Shown here: piece by piece, positions 1 to 6,937 of the stretch
Layout: each line of letters starts with the position of its first letter
Numbering within the stretch: the first letter of the stretch is position 1
Source: Actinokineospora enzanensis DSM 44649
GTDB lineage: Bacteria; Actinomycetota; Actinomycetes; Mycobacteriales; Pseudonocardiaceae
DNA length: 64,000 bases
Reading direction: 5' to 3'
Assembly (NCBI RefSeq): GCF_000374445.1
Contig: NZ_KB894438.1
Span: forward strand, 1 to 64,000
The notes under the pieces: generated by a model
The model's database searches: none
Seen by the model: the letters and a program-made list of their open reading frames with translations, nothing else
Told to the model about the DNA's origin: nothing
Translations under genes and position numbers: made by a program

Positions 1-97
1 ATCGTTTCCCTAGCGCGAACCGCTCGAAATGTAAGCATGCAGCCGTAGTTGGATCGGCCTCTATAGTCTGCCGGCAATTCAAGGCGGGATCATGTGA

Positions 98-133
98 GGG
101 TGGTGCGTGAGATGAGGGTCTCACGCACCACCC
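98..133. terminator. Perfect 15-bp hairpin, probable terminator
   Basis: A perfect inverted repeat has arms at 98-112 and 119-133 and a 6-nt loop. No T-tract follows, which is common for actinobacterial terminators. It probably ends a transcript coming from left of the window. Bases 1-97 and 134-210 show nothing else recognisable. Confidence 0.5.
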
Positions 134-247
134 CTGTGCGCCAAAGCTGTTCCGCCCAACTCGGGCCGTGACACTGTCCCAAGGTCGATGTTTTCGCCGG
201 ATGATAAGTTATGCAGTGTGACGATCCGCGCATGTGGGAGTTAAGCC

Positions 248-433
248 ATGGTTCAAATCGAATTGGATGTGCGACACGTAGTCAGGACCGACTGCGGGTT
301 GTGTGCGCTATGGCAGCCGGAGTGGTTTGTCGGTGTCACCGACCAGGACACTTGGGACTCTCGACTCTCCGAGGACCAAGCCTTGGAAGGTCACATTTCC
401 GCAGGCGTGTTCGTGCCCCTCGGCCTGGCCTGA
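248..433 (+). CDS. Small hypothetical protein, possible immunity-protein remnant
   Basis: A 61-residue ORF begins with ATG seven bases after a GGGAG ribosome-binding site. Its composition is protein-like: acidic, Trp-rich and without the Arg/Pro bias of shadow frames. The family is not recognised. It stops immediately before the conserved core of an Rhs fragment that starts in another frame. In polymorphic-toxin loci, an immunity gene of one toxin is often followed directly by a displaced Rhs-toxin module, so a truncated immunity gene is a reasonable guess. That role is inference from position only. It could also be a chance ORF or the 5' part of a gene cut by the recombination that brought in the Rhs fragment. 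Confidence 0.4.
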   Translation: MVQIELDVRHVVRTDCGLCALWQPEWFVGVTDQDTWDSRLSEDQALEGHISAGVFVPLGLA

Positions 434-434
434 C

Positions 435-1478
435 GACAAAGGCTTCGTCGGCGGCACCAAGGACGACACGGGCCTGACCAACCTCGGCGCCCGCCAGTAC
501 GACCCGGCAACAGGCAGGTTCACCTCGGTCGACCCGGTGCTGGATACCGACGACCCCCAGCAGATGAACGGCTACGCCTACGCCAACAACTCGCCGTCAC
601 CAATTCCGACCCGTCCGGTCTCTATTGGAAGACCATCTCGGTAGCTGAACGGGTCGCTGCCACGACTTTCTTGACCACGACCTACATCATGGGCCTGTTC
701 TTCCCTGTGATCATGCCAGGAGATCATCGGCGTCAAGGGCATCATCGACAGTTGTATCAAGGACTTCAACCTGTTGGACTGCGGCGTCGAGATCATCTCC
801 GCGCTGCCCTGGTCGAAGTTTCTCGAAGCGGGCAAAATCGTCGACAAGATCATCGACGCCATCCGCGGCGCCAAAGACTGGCTCCGCCGCCGCGACCGAG
901 CCATGGCCGACCTCCGCCGCGTCGAAGACGTCGAACGTAGGTTGGCTTCCGCTGATTGCAACAGTTTCATCCCTGGAACGTTGGTACTGCTTGCCGACGG
1001 TAATGCGCGGCCGATCGAGCAAGTCCAATTGGGCGATCGGGTATTGGCCACCGATCCTCAGTCCGGCGAGATGCGACCCCAGGCGGTAGTCGCCGTAATC
1101 ACCGGCGAGGGCAACAAGAGACTTGTCGACATTACTATTGACAGTGGTGCGACCCTCACCGCGACGGAGGGTCACCCATTCTGGTCCGCGACAAGTGGGC
1201 ATTGGGTTGCTGCAGGTCAACTTTTTCCGGGAACGCGAGTCCTCGACGCGCGGCGAACCGGTCACAATTTCGCAGATTCGACATCGAACAGCTAGCACCC
1301 GGGCATACAATCTTACCATTTATTGCGACCATGTCTACTTTGTGGTCGCAAGCTCCGACTCAATTCTTGTCCATAATTGCGCCGAGCTCAAACTAAAATA
1401 CATGGACGACTGGGACGACGCGCAAATAGCGGAAGCTGATGCGAAAGTAGCAGCATTGAACAACCATCCTGGAGGTCC
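435..1478 (+). pseudogene. Decayed Rhs core / HINT polymorphic-toxin module
   Basis: The fragment begins inside the Rhs-associated core (visible motifs GLTNLGARQYDPATGRF and DPLL-like SVDPVLD, near 470-545, then NGYAYANNSP). The frame is lost near 594-596, again near 718-720, and again near 1248-1252. After the second shift comes a pretoxin HINT domain (about 957-1380): Cys before SFIPGT, then VLLADG, PIEQV, LGDRVLATDP and TATEGHPFW. The third frame gives YNLTIYCDHVYFVV and the closing LVHNC (about 1300-1380). The residual toxin tail, about 30 residues rich in Asp/Ala, runs straight into the left inverted repeat of the IS30 element, whose TGA ends the frame. Further tail sequence may lie at 2427-2500, right of the element. 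No N-terminal secretion domain is present, so this is a displaced tip module rather than a full toxin. The toxin class is unknown. Confidence 0.75.
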
Positions 1479-1502
1479 TTGACCTCATATGGTCATTGCG
1501 CC
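1479..1502. repeat. IS30 left terminal inverted repeat
   Basis: Begins TTGACCTCATATGGTCATTG and pairs imperfectly with the reverse complement of 2403-2426. The transposase stop codon (1485-1487) lies inside it. Confidence 0.75.
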
Positions 1503-2355
1503 ACTGTGTCTAAGCAGGAGTTCGTTCATCTTCTCGACGGGTTTGTAGCCGCCGAGGGTCTCGCGAGGGCGGCCGTTGAGTTCACGGGCGACCGCGTCGA
1601 GGTGGGCCTGGGAATGGACCGACAGGTCGGTTCCCTTCGGAAAATACTGGCGTAGCAGTCGGTTGGTGTTGTCTTCATCTTTTCGGCCAACAGAAGTGCG
1701 ACACGCTCCGCCGACCGGTCGTGCGGGACGCGGATGAGCATGACAAAACGGGTCTGCCGTTCGACCAGCGTGAGAATCTGGGATTTACACGGACGATCCG
1801 AGAATGAGGTCGCCTTCCCAGAAGCCCGGGACCGCGCGATCATCTGCCTCTTTTGGCCGTTCGCTGATGTTCACCATGCCCACCAGCGGGTCCCGCCGGG
1901 AAGTCTTCCGTGACGGGGACACGCGTTTGGCCCGGCCGGAGCGCAACGCCTTGTACATCAACGCCCTCAACTCGCCCTTTCCCCGAACGAACAGGGTCTG
2001 ATAGATCATCTCGTGGGACACGCGCATCTCCGGGTCCGTCGGGAAGTCAATCCTCAACCTGGTCGCGATCTGCCACGGCGACCACCGCTCGTCCAGGCCG
2101 GCCATCACGTAATCCCGCAATCTGCCGGCCCGTTCCAATTTTCGGGCCTTCGGCCTGCGACATGTTTGGCGCGCCCGCCGCGCCGCCTTGCGTGCGCGGT
2201 ACTCCTCGCGGCCGCCGTTACGCGACCTCGCGAGCGATCACCGAATGATGTCGACCCAGCAACCGGCCAATACACCGGAACGATCTTCCCGTGCATAATT
2301 CCCGCGAAATCGTCTCCCGCTTTTCCGAACCCAACACCACACGACACCCCACCGA
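1485..2355 (-). pseudogene. IS30-family transposase, frameshifted and internally deleted
   Basis: The N-terminal helix-turn-helix reads EKRETISREL then IGRLLGRHHSVIAREV (about 2335-2240). A frameshift near 2230 leads into RNGGREEYRARKAARRARQ. The frame then stays open through DERWSPWQIATRL, VSHEMIYQTLF and VPGFWEGDLILG, which holds the first catalytic Asp. A second shift near 1795 leads to TLVERQTRFVML. Near 1670 the text jumps from LLLAEKM directly to NTNRLLRQYFPKGTDLSVHS, so the segment holding the second catalytic Asp (TWDRG in family members) is deleted. The C-terminus (LNGRPRETLGGYKP to GAMTI) is intact. The protein cannot be functional. The exact start codon is unclear. Confidence 0.8.
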
Positions 2356-2402
2356 GACAATCTCCGATCAACTCATGAACCCACGGAGATCATCTCACAG
2401 GC

Positions 2403-2426
2403 GGCGCATCGACCCATTGAGGTCAA
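2403..2426. repeat. IS30 right terminal inverted repeat
   Basis: Its reverse complement begins TTGACCTCAATGGGTCGATG and matches the left repeat at 1479-1502 at about 19 of 24 positions. The 75 bases between this repeat and the rRNA methyltransferase stop may include the severed end of the toxin tail. Confidence 0.7.
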
Positions 2427-2501
2427 GGTTCTCCGGCGAGTTGTCTACAACCGGGGAGATTTATGCCCCCAGCGATGCCGAAGGCGAGAAGTTCCAGAGA
2501 A

Positions 2502-3326
2502 CTACCGCAAAGCCCGCGCACTAGCGTACAAACACACCGCAGCCGCAGTAGCCAGATTCAAACTCTCCGCCGCCCCATACAACGGCACCTTCACCACATC
2601 ATCCACCGCGTCCAACACAGACGCATCCAACCCATGCGCCTCACTCCCGAACACCCAAGCCGTAGGAGCCCCCAACTCCCCGGCATCAATCACGGCGTCG
2701 AGATCCCGCTCCGCATACCCATCCGCGGCAACCAACCGAAGCCCTGCCGCCCGACATGCCGCGAATACGGCGGAAACATCCCGAGACCGCCCCACTGGCA
2801 CATGAAAAACACTCCCAGTGGACGCCCGCACACATTTCCCATTGTGCGGATCCACCGTCTCCCCCGCGAACAACACCGCCCCGGCCCCGGCCGCGTCAGC
2901 CACCCGCGTCACCGTCCCCGCGTTCCCGGGATCGGACACCCCCACCAGCACGGCCACCAACGAAGGCCCACCCGACAACACAGCCTCGACCGGCCGGTCC
3001 ACAAGCGAGCACACCGCCACAACCCCCTGCGGCGTCACGGTTTCCGACAGTCCGGCCGCTGCCTTCTCCGTCACGAACGAGACCGTCACACCGGCGGACG
3101 AAGCCGCCTCCAGCAAGTCCTCATTGCGCGAAGCCGCGGCGGCCGTCACGAACAACTCATGCACGACCCCGTGCCCCAGCGCCGACCGCACCGCCTGCGC
3201 CCCCTCGGCCAGGAACCGTCCGGCCTTCTCCCGTCCCGCCCGCCGCACCAGGGCCCGAGCAGCAACGACCCGGGGTGTCCGTTCGGTGAACGGATCGACC
3301 CCGGGTCGTGGGAAGCGCGTGCTCAG
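2502..3326 (-). CDS. TrmH/SpoU-family rRNA methyltransferase
   Basis: Probable S-adenosylmethionine-dependent 2'-O-ribose methyltransferase of the SPOUT fold acting on rRNA. The catalytic domain shows [20 protein letters not shown] (motif 1 with Asn and Arg), then VFGSEAHGL and the C-terminal [14 protein letters not shown] knot motif. The N-terminal part ([27 protein letters not shown]) is the substrate-binding region of this family. The gene follows rplT in the translation operon, as in other actinobacteria. Start choice is difficult. Family N-termini begin a few residues before TERTPRVV, and the only nearby candidate is a CTG at 3324-3326 overlapping the rplT stop. A GTG at 3248 would remove conserved residues. 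About 274 aa from CTG, a normal length for the family. Confidence 0.85.
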   Translation of the reverse strand: MSTRFPRPGVDPFTERTPRVVAARALVRRAGREKAGRFLAEGAQAVRSALGHGVVHELFVTAAAASRNEDLLEAASSAGVTVSFVTEKAAAGLSETVTPQGVVAVCSLVDRPVEAVLSGGPSLVAVLVGVSDPGNAGTVTRVADAAGAGAVLFAGETVDPHNGKCVRASTGSVFHVPVGRSRDVSAVFAACRAAGLRLVAADGYAERDLDAVIDAGELGAPTAWVFGSEAHGLDASVLDAVDDVVKVPLYGAAESLNLATAAAVCLYASARALR

Positions 3327-3700
3327 GAAGCGGCCTTGCCCTGCGTGCCCGCGTTGCCGCGGGCCAGGTCGACCAGCGCGGTGAACGCGGTCGGGTCGCT
3401 GACGGCGAGCTCGGCGAGGATCTTGCGGTCGACGTCGACCCCGGCGACCCGCAGGCCCTCGATGAAGCGGTTGTAGCTCAGGCCGTTCTGCCGGGCCGCG
3501 GCGTTGATCCGCTGGATCCACAGCTTGCGGAAGTCACCCTTGCGGGCACGACGGTCCCGGTAGGCGTAGTTGAGCGAGTGGAGCACCTGCTCCTTGGCCT
3601 TGCGGTACAGCCGCGAGCGCTGGCCGCGGTAGCCGCTGGCGAGCTCAAGGGTCGTGCGGCGCTTCTTTTGGGCGTTGACCGCCCGCTTGACGCGTGCCAC
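3323..3700 (-). CDS. rplT: 50S ribosomal protein L20
   Basis: L20 binds 23S rRNA early in assembly of the large subunit. The 125-residue sequence starts [15 protein letters not shown] and contains [34 protein letters not shown] and [16 protein letters not shown], all typical of L20. It starts at GTG. It is the third gene of the infC-rpmI-rplT operon, 70 bases after rpmI. The stop overlaps the region where the following methyltransferase must start, which suggests translational coupling. In other bacteria this operon is repressed by L20 binding to its leader; no such site could be identified here by eye. Confidence 0.97.
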   Translation of the reverse strand: MARVKRAVNAQKKRRTTLELASGYRGQRSRLYRKAKEQVLHSLNYAYRDRRARKGDFRKLWIQRINAAARQNGLSYNRFIEGLRVAGVDVDRKILAELAVSDPTAFTALVDLARGNAGTQGKAAS

Positions 3701-3770
3701 GGATCCGTCCTGTCGATCTGGTGGACGCGCGGTGGCGCGCGCCCAGGTTGGTCAAGGGGTGCGGGAAGGC

Positions 3771-3965
3771 CTAGCGGGCGAGTAGCCGGTTGAGACGGCG
3801 CACGTCGGACTTGGCGACTTCCTCGGTGCCCGCGAGCCTGCGGGTCAGCGTGCTGGGCTTCTTCTCCAGCTTGTGCCGCAGACCGGCCTGCTGGCGGCGC
3901 AGCTTGCCCTTGCCGGTGATCCGCACGCGCTTGGCGGTCCCGGAGTGGGTCTTCATCTTCGGCAT
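3771..3965 (-). CDS. rpmI: 50S ribosomal protein L35
   Basis: A 64-residue, Lys/Arg-rich protein starting MPKMKTHSGTAKRVRITGKG, the standard L35 N-terminus. It is a structural protein of the large ribosomal subunit. The gene lies between infC (85 bases upstream) and rplT, in the canonical IF3-L35-L20 order. Start is ATG. Confidence 0.97.
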   Translation of the reverse strand: MPKMKTHSGTAKRVRITGKGKLRRQQAGLRHKLEKKPSTLTRRLAGTEEVAKSDVRRLNRLLAR

Positions 3966-4049
3966 CGTTCGATCCTCATCGTCGTGCCGCCCGCGCGTAC
4001 CTGGTCACGCGGGCGACCTTCGGGGGTGTGGCCGGTGTCCCGGCCCGGG

Positions 4050-4628
4050 TCACTCCTCGGTGGAGCCTTCGCTCGGTTCGTCGGAGTTCGCCGAGGTCTG
4101 CTTCGGCTTGGGCTTCACGTTCTTGTGCGGCGCCAGCACCATGATCATGTTGCGGCCGTCCTGCTTGGCCGAGGACTCCACGAAGCCCAGCTCCTGCACG
4201 TCCTCGGCGAGCCGCTGGAGCAGTCGGAAGCCCAGCTCGGGGCGGGACTGCTCGCGGCCGCGGAACATGATCGTGACCTTGACCTTGTTCCCGTGCTCAA
4301 GGAAGCGCACCACATTGCGCTTCTTGGTCTCGTAATCGTGGGAGTCGATCTTCGGCCGGAGCTTCTGCTCCTTGATGACGGTGAGCACCTGGTTGCGCCG
4401 GGACTCGCGGGCCTTCTGCGCGCTCTCGTACTTGAACTTCCCGAAGTCCATGAGCTTGCAGACCGGCGGGCGGGCCTGGGGTGCGACCTCGACGAGATCA
4501 AGATCCGCTTCCTGCGCCAGGCGGAGCGCGTCCTCGATACGGACGATGCCCACCTGCTCGCCGTTGGGCCCGACGAGTCGGACCTCCGGCACGCGGATGC
4601 GGTCGTTGATGCGTGTCTCCGTGCTGAT
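4050..4628 (-). CDS. infC: Translation initiation factor IF-3
   Basis: IF-3 binds the 30S subunit, prevents premature joining of the 50S and checks start-codon selection. The N-domain is visible as [20 protein letters not shown] and [19 protein letters not shown] (residues about 8-60). A helical linker and the C-domain follow ([31 protein letters not shown]). The charged tail ends GSTEE. The homology start reads ISTETRIN, and its first codon is ATC at 4626-4628, preceded by a strong AAGGAGG (4633-4639) four bases away. No ATG/GTG/TTG lies there. An in-frame ATG about 40 codons upstream would add a non-conserved extension. Rare AUU/AUC starts on infC let IF-3 repress its own translation in other bacteria, so the same control is likely here. 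About 192 aa from ATC. Confidence 0.93.
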   Translation of the reverse strand: MSTETRINDRIRVPEVRLVGPNGEQVGIVRIEDALRLAQEADLDLVEVAPQARPPVCKLMDFGKFKYESAQKARESRRNQVLTVIKEQKLRPKIDSHDYETKKRNVVRFLEHGNKVKVTIMFRGREQSRPELGFRLLQRLAEDVQELGFVESSAKQDGRNMIMVLAPHKNVKPKPKQTSANSDEPSEGSTEE

Positions 4629-4941
4629 GGGGCCTCCTTGGTCCGGTTGCGATCCCCGCCCGCCCCCACGGGCGGACGCTTCACACGTCCTGCGTGCGAC
4701 GTGCGCGGCAGGTGAGGTCCCCATGAACAGCACCGAGCCCCGCTGCCTGATGGCACACGGGGCCCGCTTCCGACCGATTCCCGACACGTCGGGACACCAC
4801 GACACCCGCCGGATGGTCGCCCGGCGAGGGCGTGGCAACCGGACCCGGCCACCTGCGCGGTGATCTCGGGTGGGAGCGGGGGCTCCACTTTGCCGCCCCC
4901 GCGCTAACGGGGGCTGGTCGCGCATGCAAGGGTAGCAGACC
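4629..4941. promoter_or_regulatory. Divergent infC / DUF1844 control region with competing hairpins
   Basis: This 313-base gap must hold the infC leader and the DUF1844 promoter. One hairpin has arms 4737-4742 and 4758-4763 with an inner TGCC/GGCA pair. A second site has three segments: 4876-4883 (GCGGGGGC), 4895-4902 (GCCCCCGC) and 4908-4914 (CGGGGGC). The middle one can pair with either neighbour, giving two mutually exclusive hairpins. That geometry resembles an attenuator, but no promoter was located and the element could be chance in GC-rich DNA. Confidence 0.35.
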
Positions 4942-5316
4942 GTGAACGACGCTTCCGCCGAGCCCGGTCCCGCCGCGAACGAGGACCTCCCGGACAACGC
5001 CCGAGACCTGGGCGACATTCCGAGCGTGGAGGTGATCAGCCGAGCCGCCGTCATGCTCATGTCCGCCGCCGCCGAACGCCTCGGCTTCGCCGACCCCGAC
5101 CCCGACACCAGCCCTCACCGCGACCTGGACGAGGCCCGCCGCCTCATCACCGCACTCGCGGGCCTGGTCACCGCGTCGGTCGAGTACCTCGGCCCACACG
5201 CCGCCCCGATCCGCGACGGGCTGCAGTCGTTGCAGAAGGCCTTCCGCGAGGCCTCGGCCTACCCGGACGAACCGGGCCAGGGCCCCGGCGAGAAGTACAC
5301 CGGCCCGGTCTACTGA
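4942..5316 (+). CDS. DUF1844 family protein
   Basis: A 124-residue acidic protein of the DUF1844 family, recognised from the core [20 protein letters not shown], the Asp/His-rich stretch before [15 protein letters not shown], and an amphipathic helix to about residue 105. The function of the family is unknown. In actinobacteria it is regularly encoded divergently beside infC, as here. It starts at GTG without a strong ribosome-binding site. No membrane segment is evident. Confidence 0.85.
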   Translation: MNDASAEPGPAANEDLPDNARDLGDIPSVEVISRAAVMLMSAAAERLGFADPDPDTSPHRDLDEARRLITALAGLVTASVEYLGPHAAPIRDGLQSLQKAFREASAYPDEPGQGPGEKYTGPVY

Positions 5317-5582
5317 CGGTCACTGCCCCGCCTTGTCAACGGTCCTGGTCGAACCGGGCGAGTTCGTCAGCAAGTCCACGGCTGGCCCACGCACCCTGTA
5401 CGTGGCGCCGACCTGGGCCTGCGGCATTGCGTTCGAGACTTCTCGCCTGCGGCATTGCGCTGGGACGCGAGTCTCGCTTGTGGCTTGATCGGGTGGCTTT
5501 TCGCGCTGGCCGGCTGCCGTCTGGTGCTGGCCGGTCCTGCGTTGGGGTGTCGGGTTTGTGGGGTGTGGGATCAAGTTCCTGT

Positions 5583-6191
5583 TTAGAGGGCTGGTTGCCT
5601 TGGCTGGCCGGCGTTGCTTGAGGTGGGGTTGAGTAGGTCTTCGAAGAGCGCGTTCAGTAGCGGATCGGAGATAGGGCGGCCGGTCAGGGCGCAATAGGTG
5701 ATCGGGCCGATCAGGGCGTCCAGGGTGTCCTCGTCGGGGAGCTTGGGGGATATCTCGCCGGTGGCCGTTGTCTGGGTGAGCATGGCGCGTTCCTGGGTGC
5801 GGCGGGGGATCAGGTAGCGCTGGTGGAAGCTTTCCGCCGTGGTGGGGTTGTGCTGGGACTCGGCGATGAGGGTCAGGAGAACCTTGCCCGCCGGATCCTC
5901 GGTGAGGAATCGAGCGTAGTCGCCTAGATAAGTGCGGATCGTGGCCGCTGTGGGGTTATCCGTGGGGACGGGGAGGCGTTTCCCGGTGTCCTCGATCAAT
6001 GTGTCGAGCAGGATCTCCACCTTCGACGGCCACCAGCGGTAGATCGTCTGCTTCGCCACTCCGGCCCGGCGGGCGATGGACTCGATGGTGAGGCCGCTGA
6101 AGCCGTGCTCGACGAGGAGGTCGTCGGCGGCGTGCAGGACGGACTGGCGGGCGGTCTCGTCGCGGCGGTTGCCGGAGCGGGGGCGGGGCAT
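5583..6191 (-). CDS. TetR-family transcriptional regulator
   Basis: A 202-residue one-component repressor. The N-terminal helix-turn-helix spans about residues 15-60 (ADDLLVEHGFSGLTIESIAR, then RRAGVAKQTIYRWWPSKVEI). The C-terminal ligand domain resembles the TetR_C group found on similar small regulators (LTEDPAGKVLLTLIAESQHN). ATG at 6189-6191 is preferred over a GTG nine bases upstream. It is divergent from an SDR gene with 74 bases between them, and a palindromic element sits in that gap. It most likely represses the SDR gene and itself. The ligand is unknown. Confidence 0.88.
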   Translation of the reverse strand: MPRPRSGNRRDETARQSVLHAADDLLVEHGFSGLTIESIARRAGVAKQTIYRWWPSKVEILLDTLIEDTGKRLPVPTDNPTAATIRTYLGDYARFLTEDPAGKVLLTLIAESQHNPTTAESFHQRYLIPRRTQERAMLTQTTATGEISPKLPDEDTLDALIGPITYCALTGRPISDPLLNALFEDLLNPTSSNAGQPRQPAL

Positions 6192-6231
6192 GGTGGACAC
6201 GATATCCGCCGGTCGGGGGCGTGCTATTGTC

Positions 6232-6251
6232 TAGACGCAACGTCTCGTCTA
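6232..6251. promoter_or_regulatory. Candidate TetR operator
   Basis: TAGACGCAACGTCTCGTCTA contains nested palindromes: AGACG-CAA-CGTCT (6233-6245) and TAGACG with CGTCTA (6232-6237 and 6246-6251). It lies between the divergent TetR and SDR genes, 14 bases before the SDR start and just after a TATTGT (6225-6230) that could be a -10 box. This is the expected place for autoregulatory TetR binding. Confidence 0.5.
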
Positions 6252-6265
6252 AGCAAGGAGCGGGC

Positions 6266-6937
6266 ATGGCGGACAGGTGTGCGTTGGTCGTGGGGGCCTC
6301 GCGGGGGTTGGGGCTGGTGCTGGCGAACGAGCTGGTGCGGCGGGGTTGGCGGGTCATCGCCACGGTGCGGCAGGAGCGTGGGGAGTTGCGGGCGGGGGAG
6401 CGAATGAGCATCGAGTCGTTGGAGATGAATGACGTTGGGGAGGTTGGGGCGCTGAGGGAGCGGTTGGCGGGGTGTTCGTTGGATTTGTTGTTCGTGAATG
6501 CGGCGATCGACCGGGGGGATCTGCCCATCGATCAGGTGCCGACCGACATGTTCACCGAGGTGATGGTCACCAACGCGTTAGGTCCGTTGCGGGTGTTGGA
6601 AGCCTTGCGGGACCTTGTCGTGCCGGGTGGGACGGTTGCGGTCATGTCGTCCGAGCAGGGGAGTGTCTCGCTCAACACCGAGGGCGGGTACGAGCTGTAC
6701 AAGGCGAGCAAGGCCGCGCTGAATCAGCTGATGCGCAGCTACGCGACCAGACACGCGGGCGACGGGCACACCAAGTTGCTCATCGACCCCGGGCACAACA
6801 GGACACGGCTCGGTGGGCCGGACGCGCCGTTGGAGCCGGAGGAGAGCATGACGGCTGTGGTGGACGTGCTGGAGAAGCAGGCCGGGTCGCCGGGGCTGCG
6901 GTTCCTGGACCGGCACGGGGAGACCGTGCCGTGGTGA
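6266..6937 (+). CDS. SDR-family NAD(P)-dependent oxidoreductase
   Basis: A 223-residue short-chain dehydrogenase with a Rossmann fold. The nucleotide-binding glycine motif is GASRGLG (residues about 10-16), followed by FVNAAI, an NAG-like element. The active-site Ser is in VMSSEQGS and the catalytic pair is YELYKASKAALN (Tyr-x3-Lys). ATG at 6266 follows AAGGAG with ideal spacing. The substrate cannot be read from sequence. Divergence from a TetR gene suggests small-molecule-induced expression. Its stop is immediately adjacent to the stop of the convergent TPR gene, with no terminator hairpin between them. Confidence 0.9.
   Translation: MADRCALVVGASRGLGLVLANELVRRGWRVIATVRQERGELRAGERMSIESLEMNDVGEVGALRERLAGCSLDLLFVNAAIDRGDLPIDQVPTDMFTEVMVTNALGPLRVLEALRDLVVPGGTVAVMSSEQGSVSLNTEGGYELYKASKAALNQLMRSYATRHAGDGHTKLLIDPGHNRTRLGGPDAPLEPEESMTAVVDVLEKQAGSPGLRFLDRHGETVPW

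Larger units (their letters stand above)
1479..2426. mobile_element. Defective IS30-family insertion sequence
   Basis: The element is bounded by imperfect 24-bp inverted repeats at 1479-1502 and 2403-2426 (about 19 of 24 positions match; both begin TTGACCTCA). It contains one degenerate IS30 transposase on the minus strand. At 948 bp it is shorter than a typical IS30 element (about 1.1-1.2 kb), consistent with the internal deletion seen in the transposase. It sits in the toxin tail of the Rhs/HINT module. No clear target-site duplication was identified. Confidence 0.8.
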
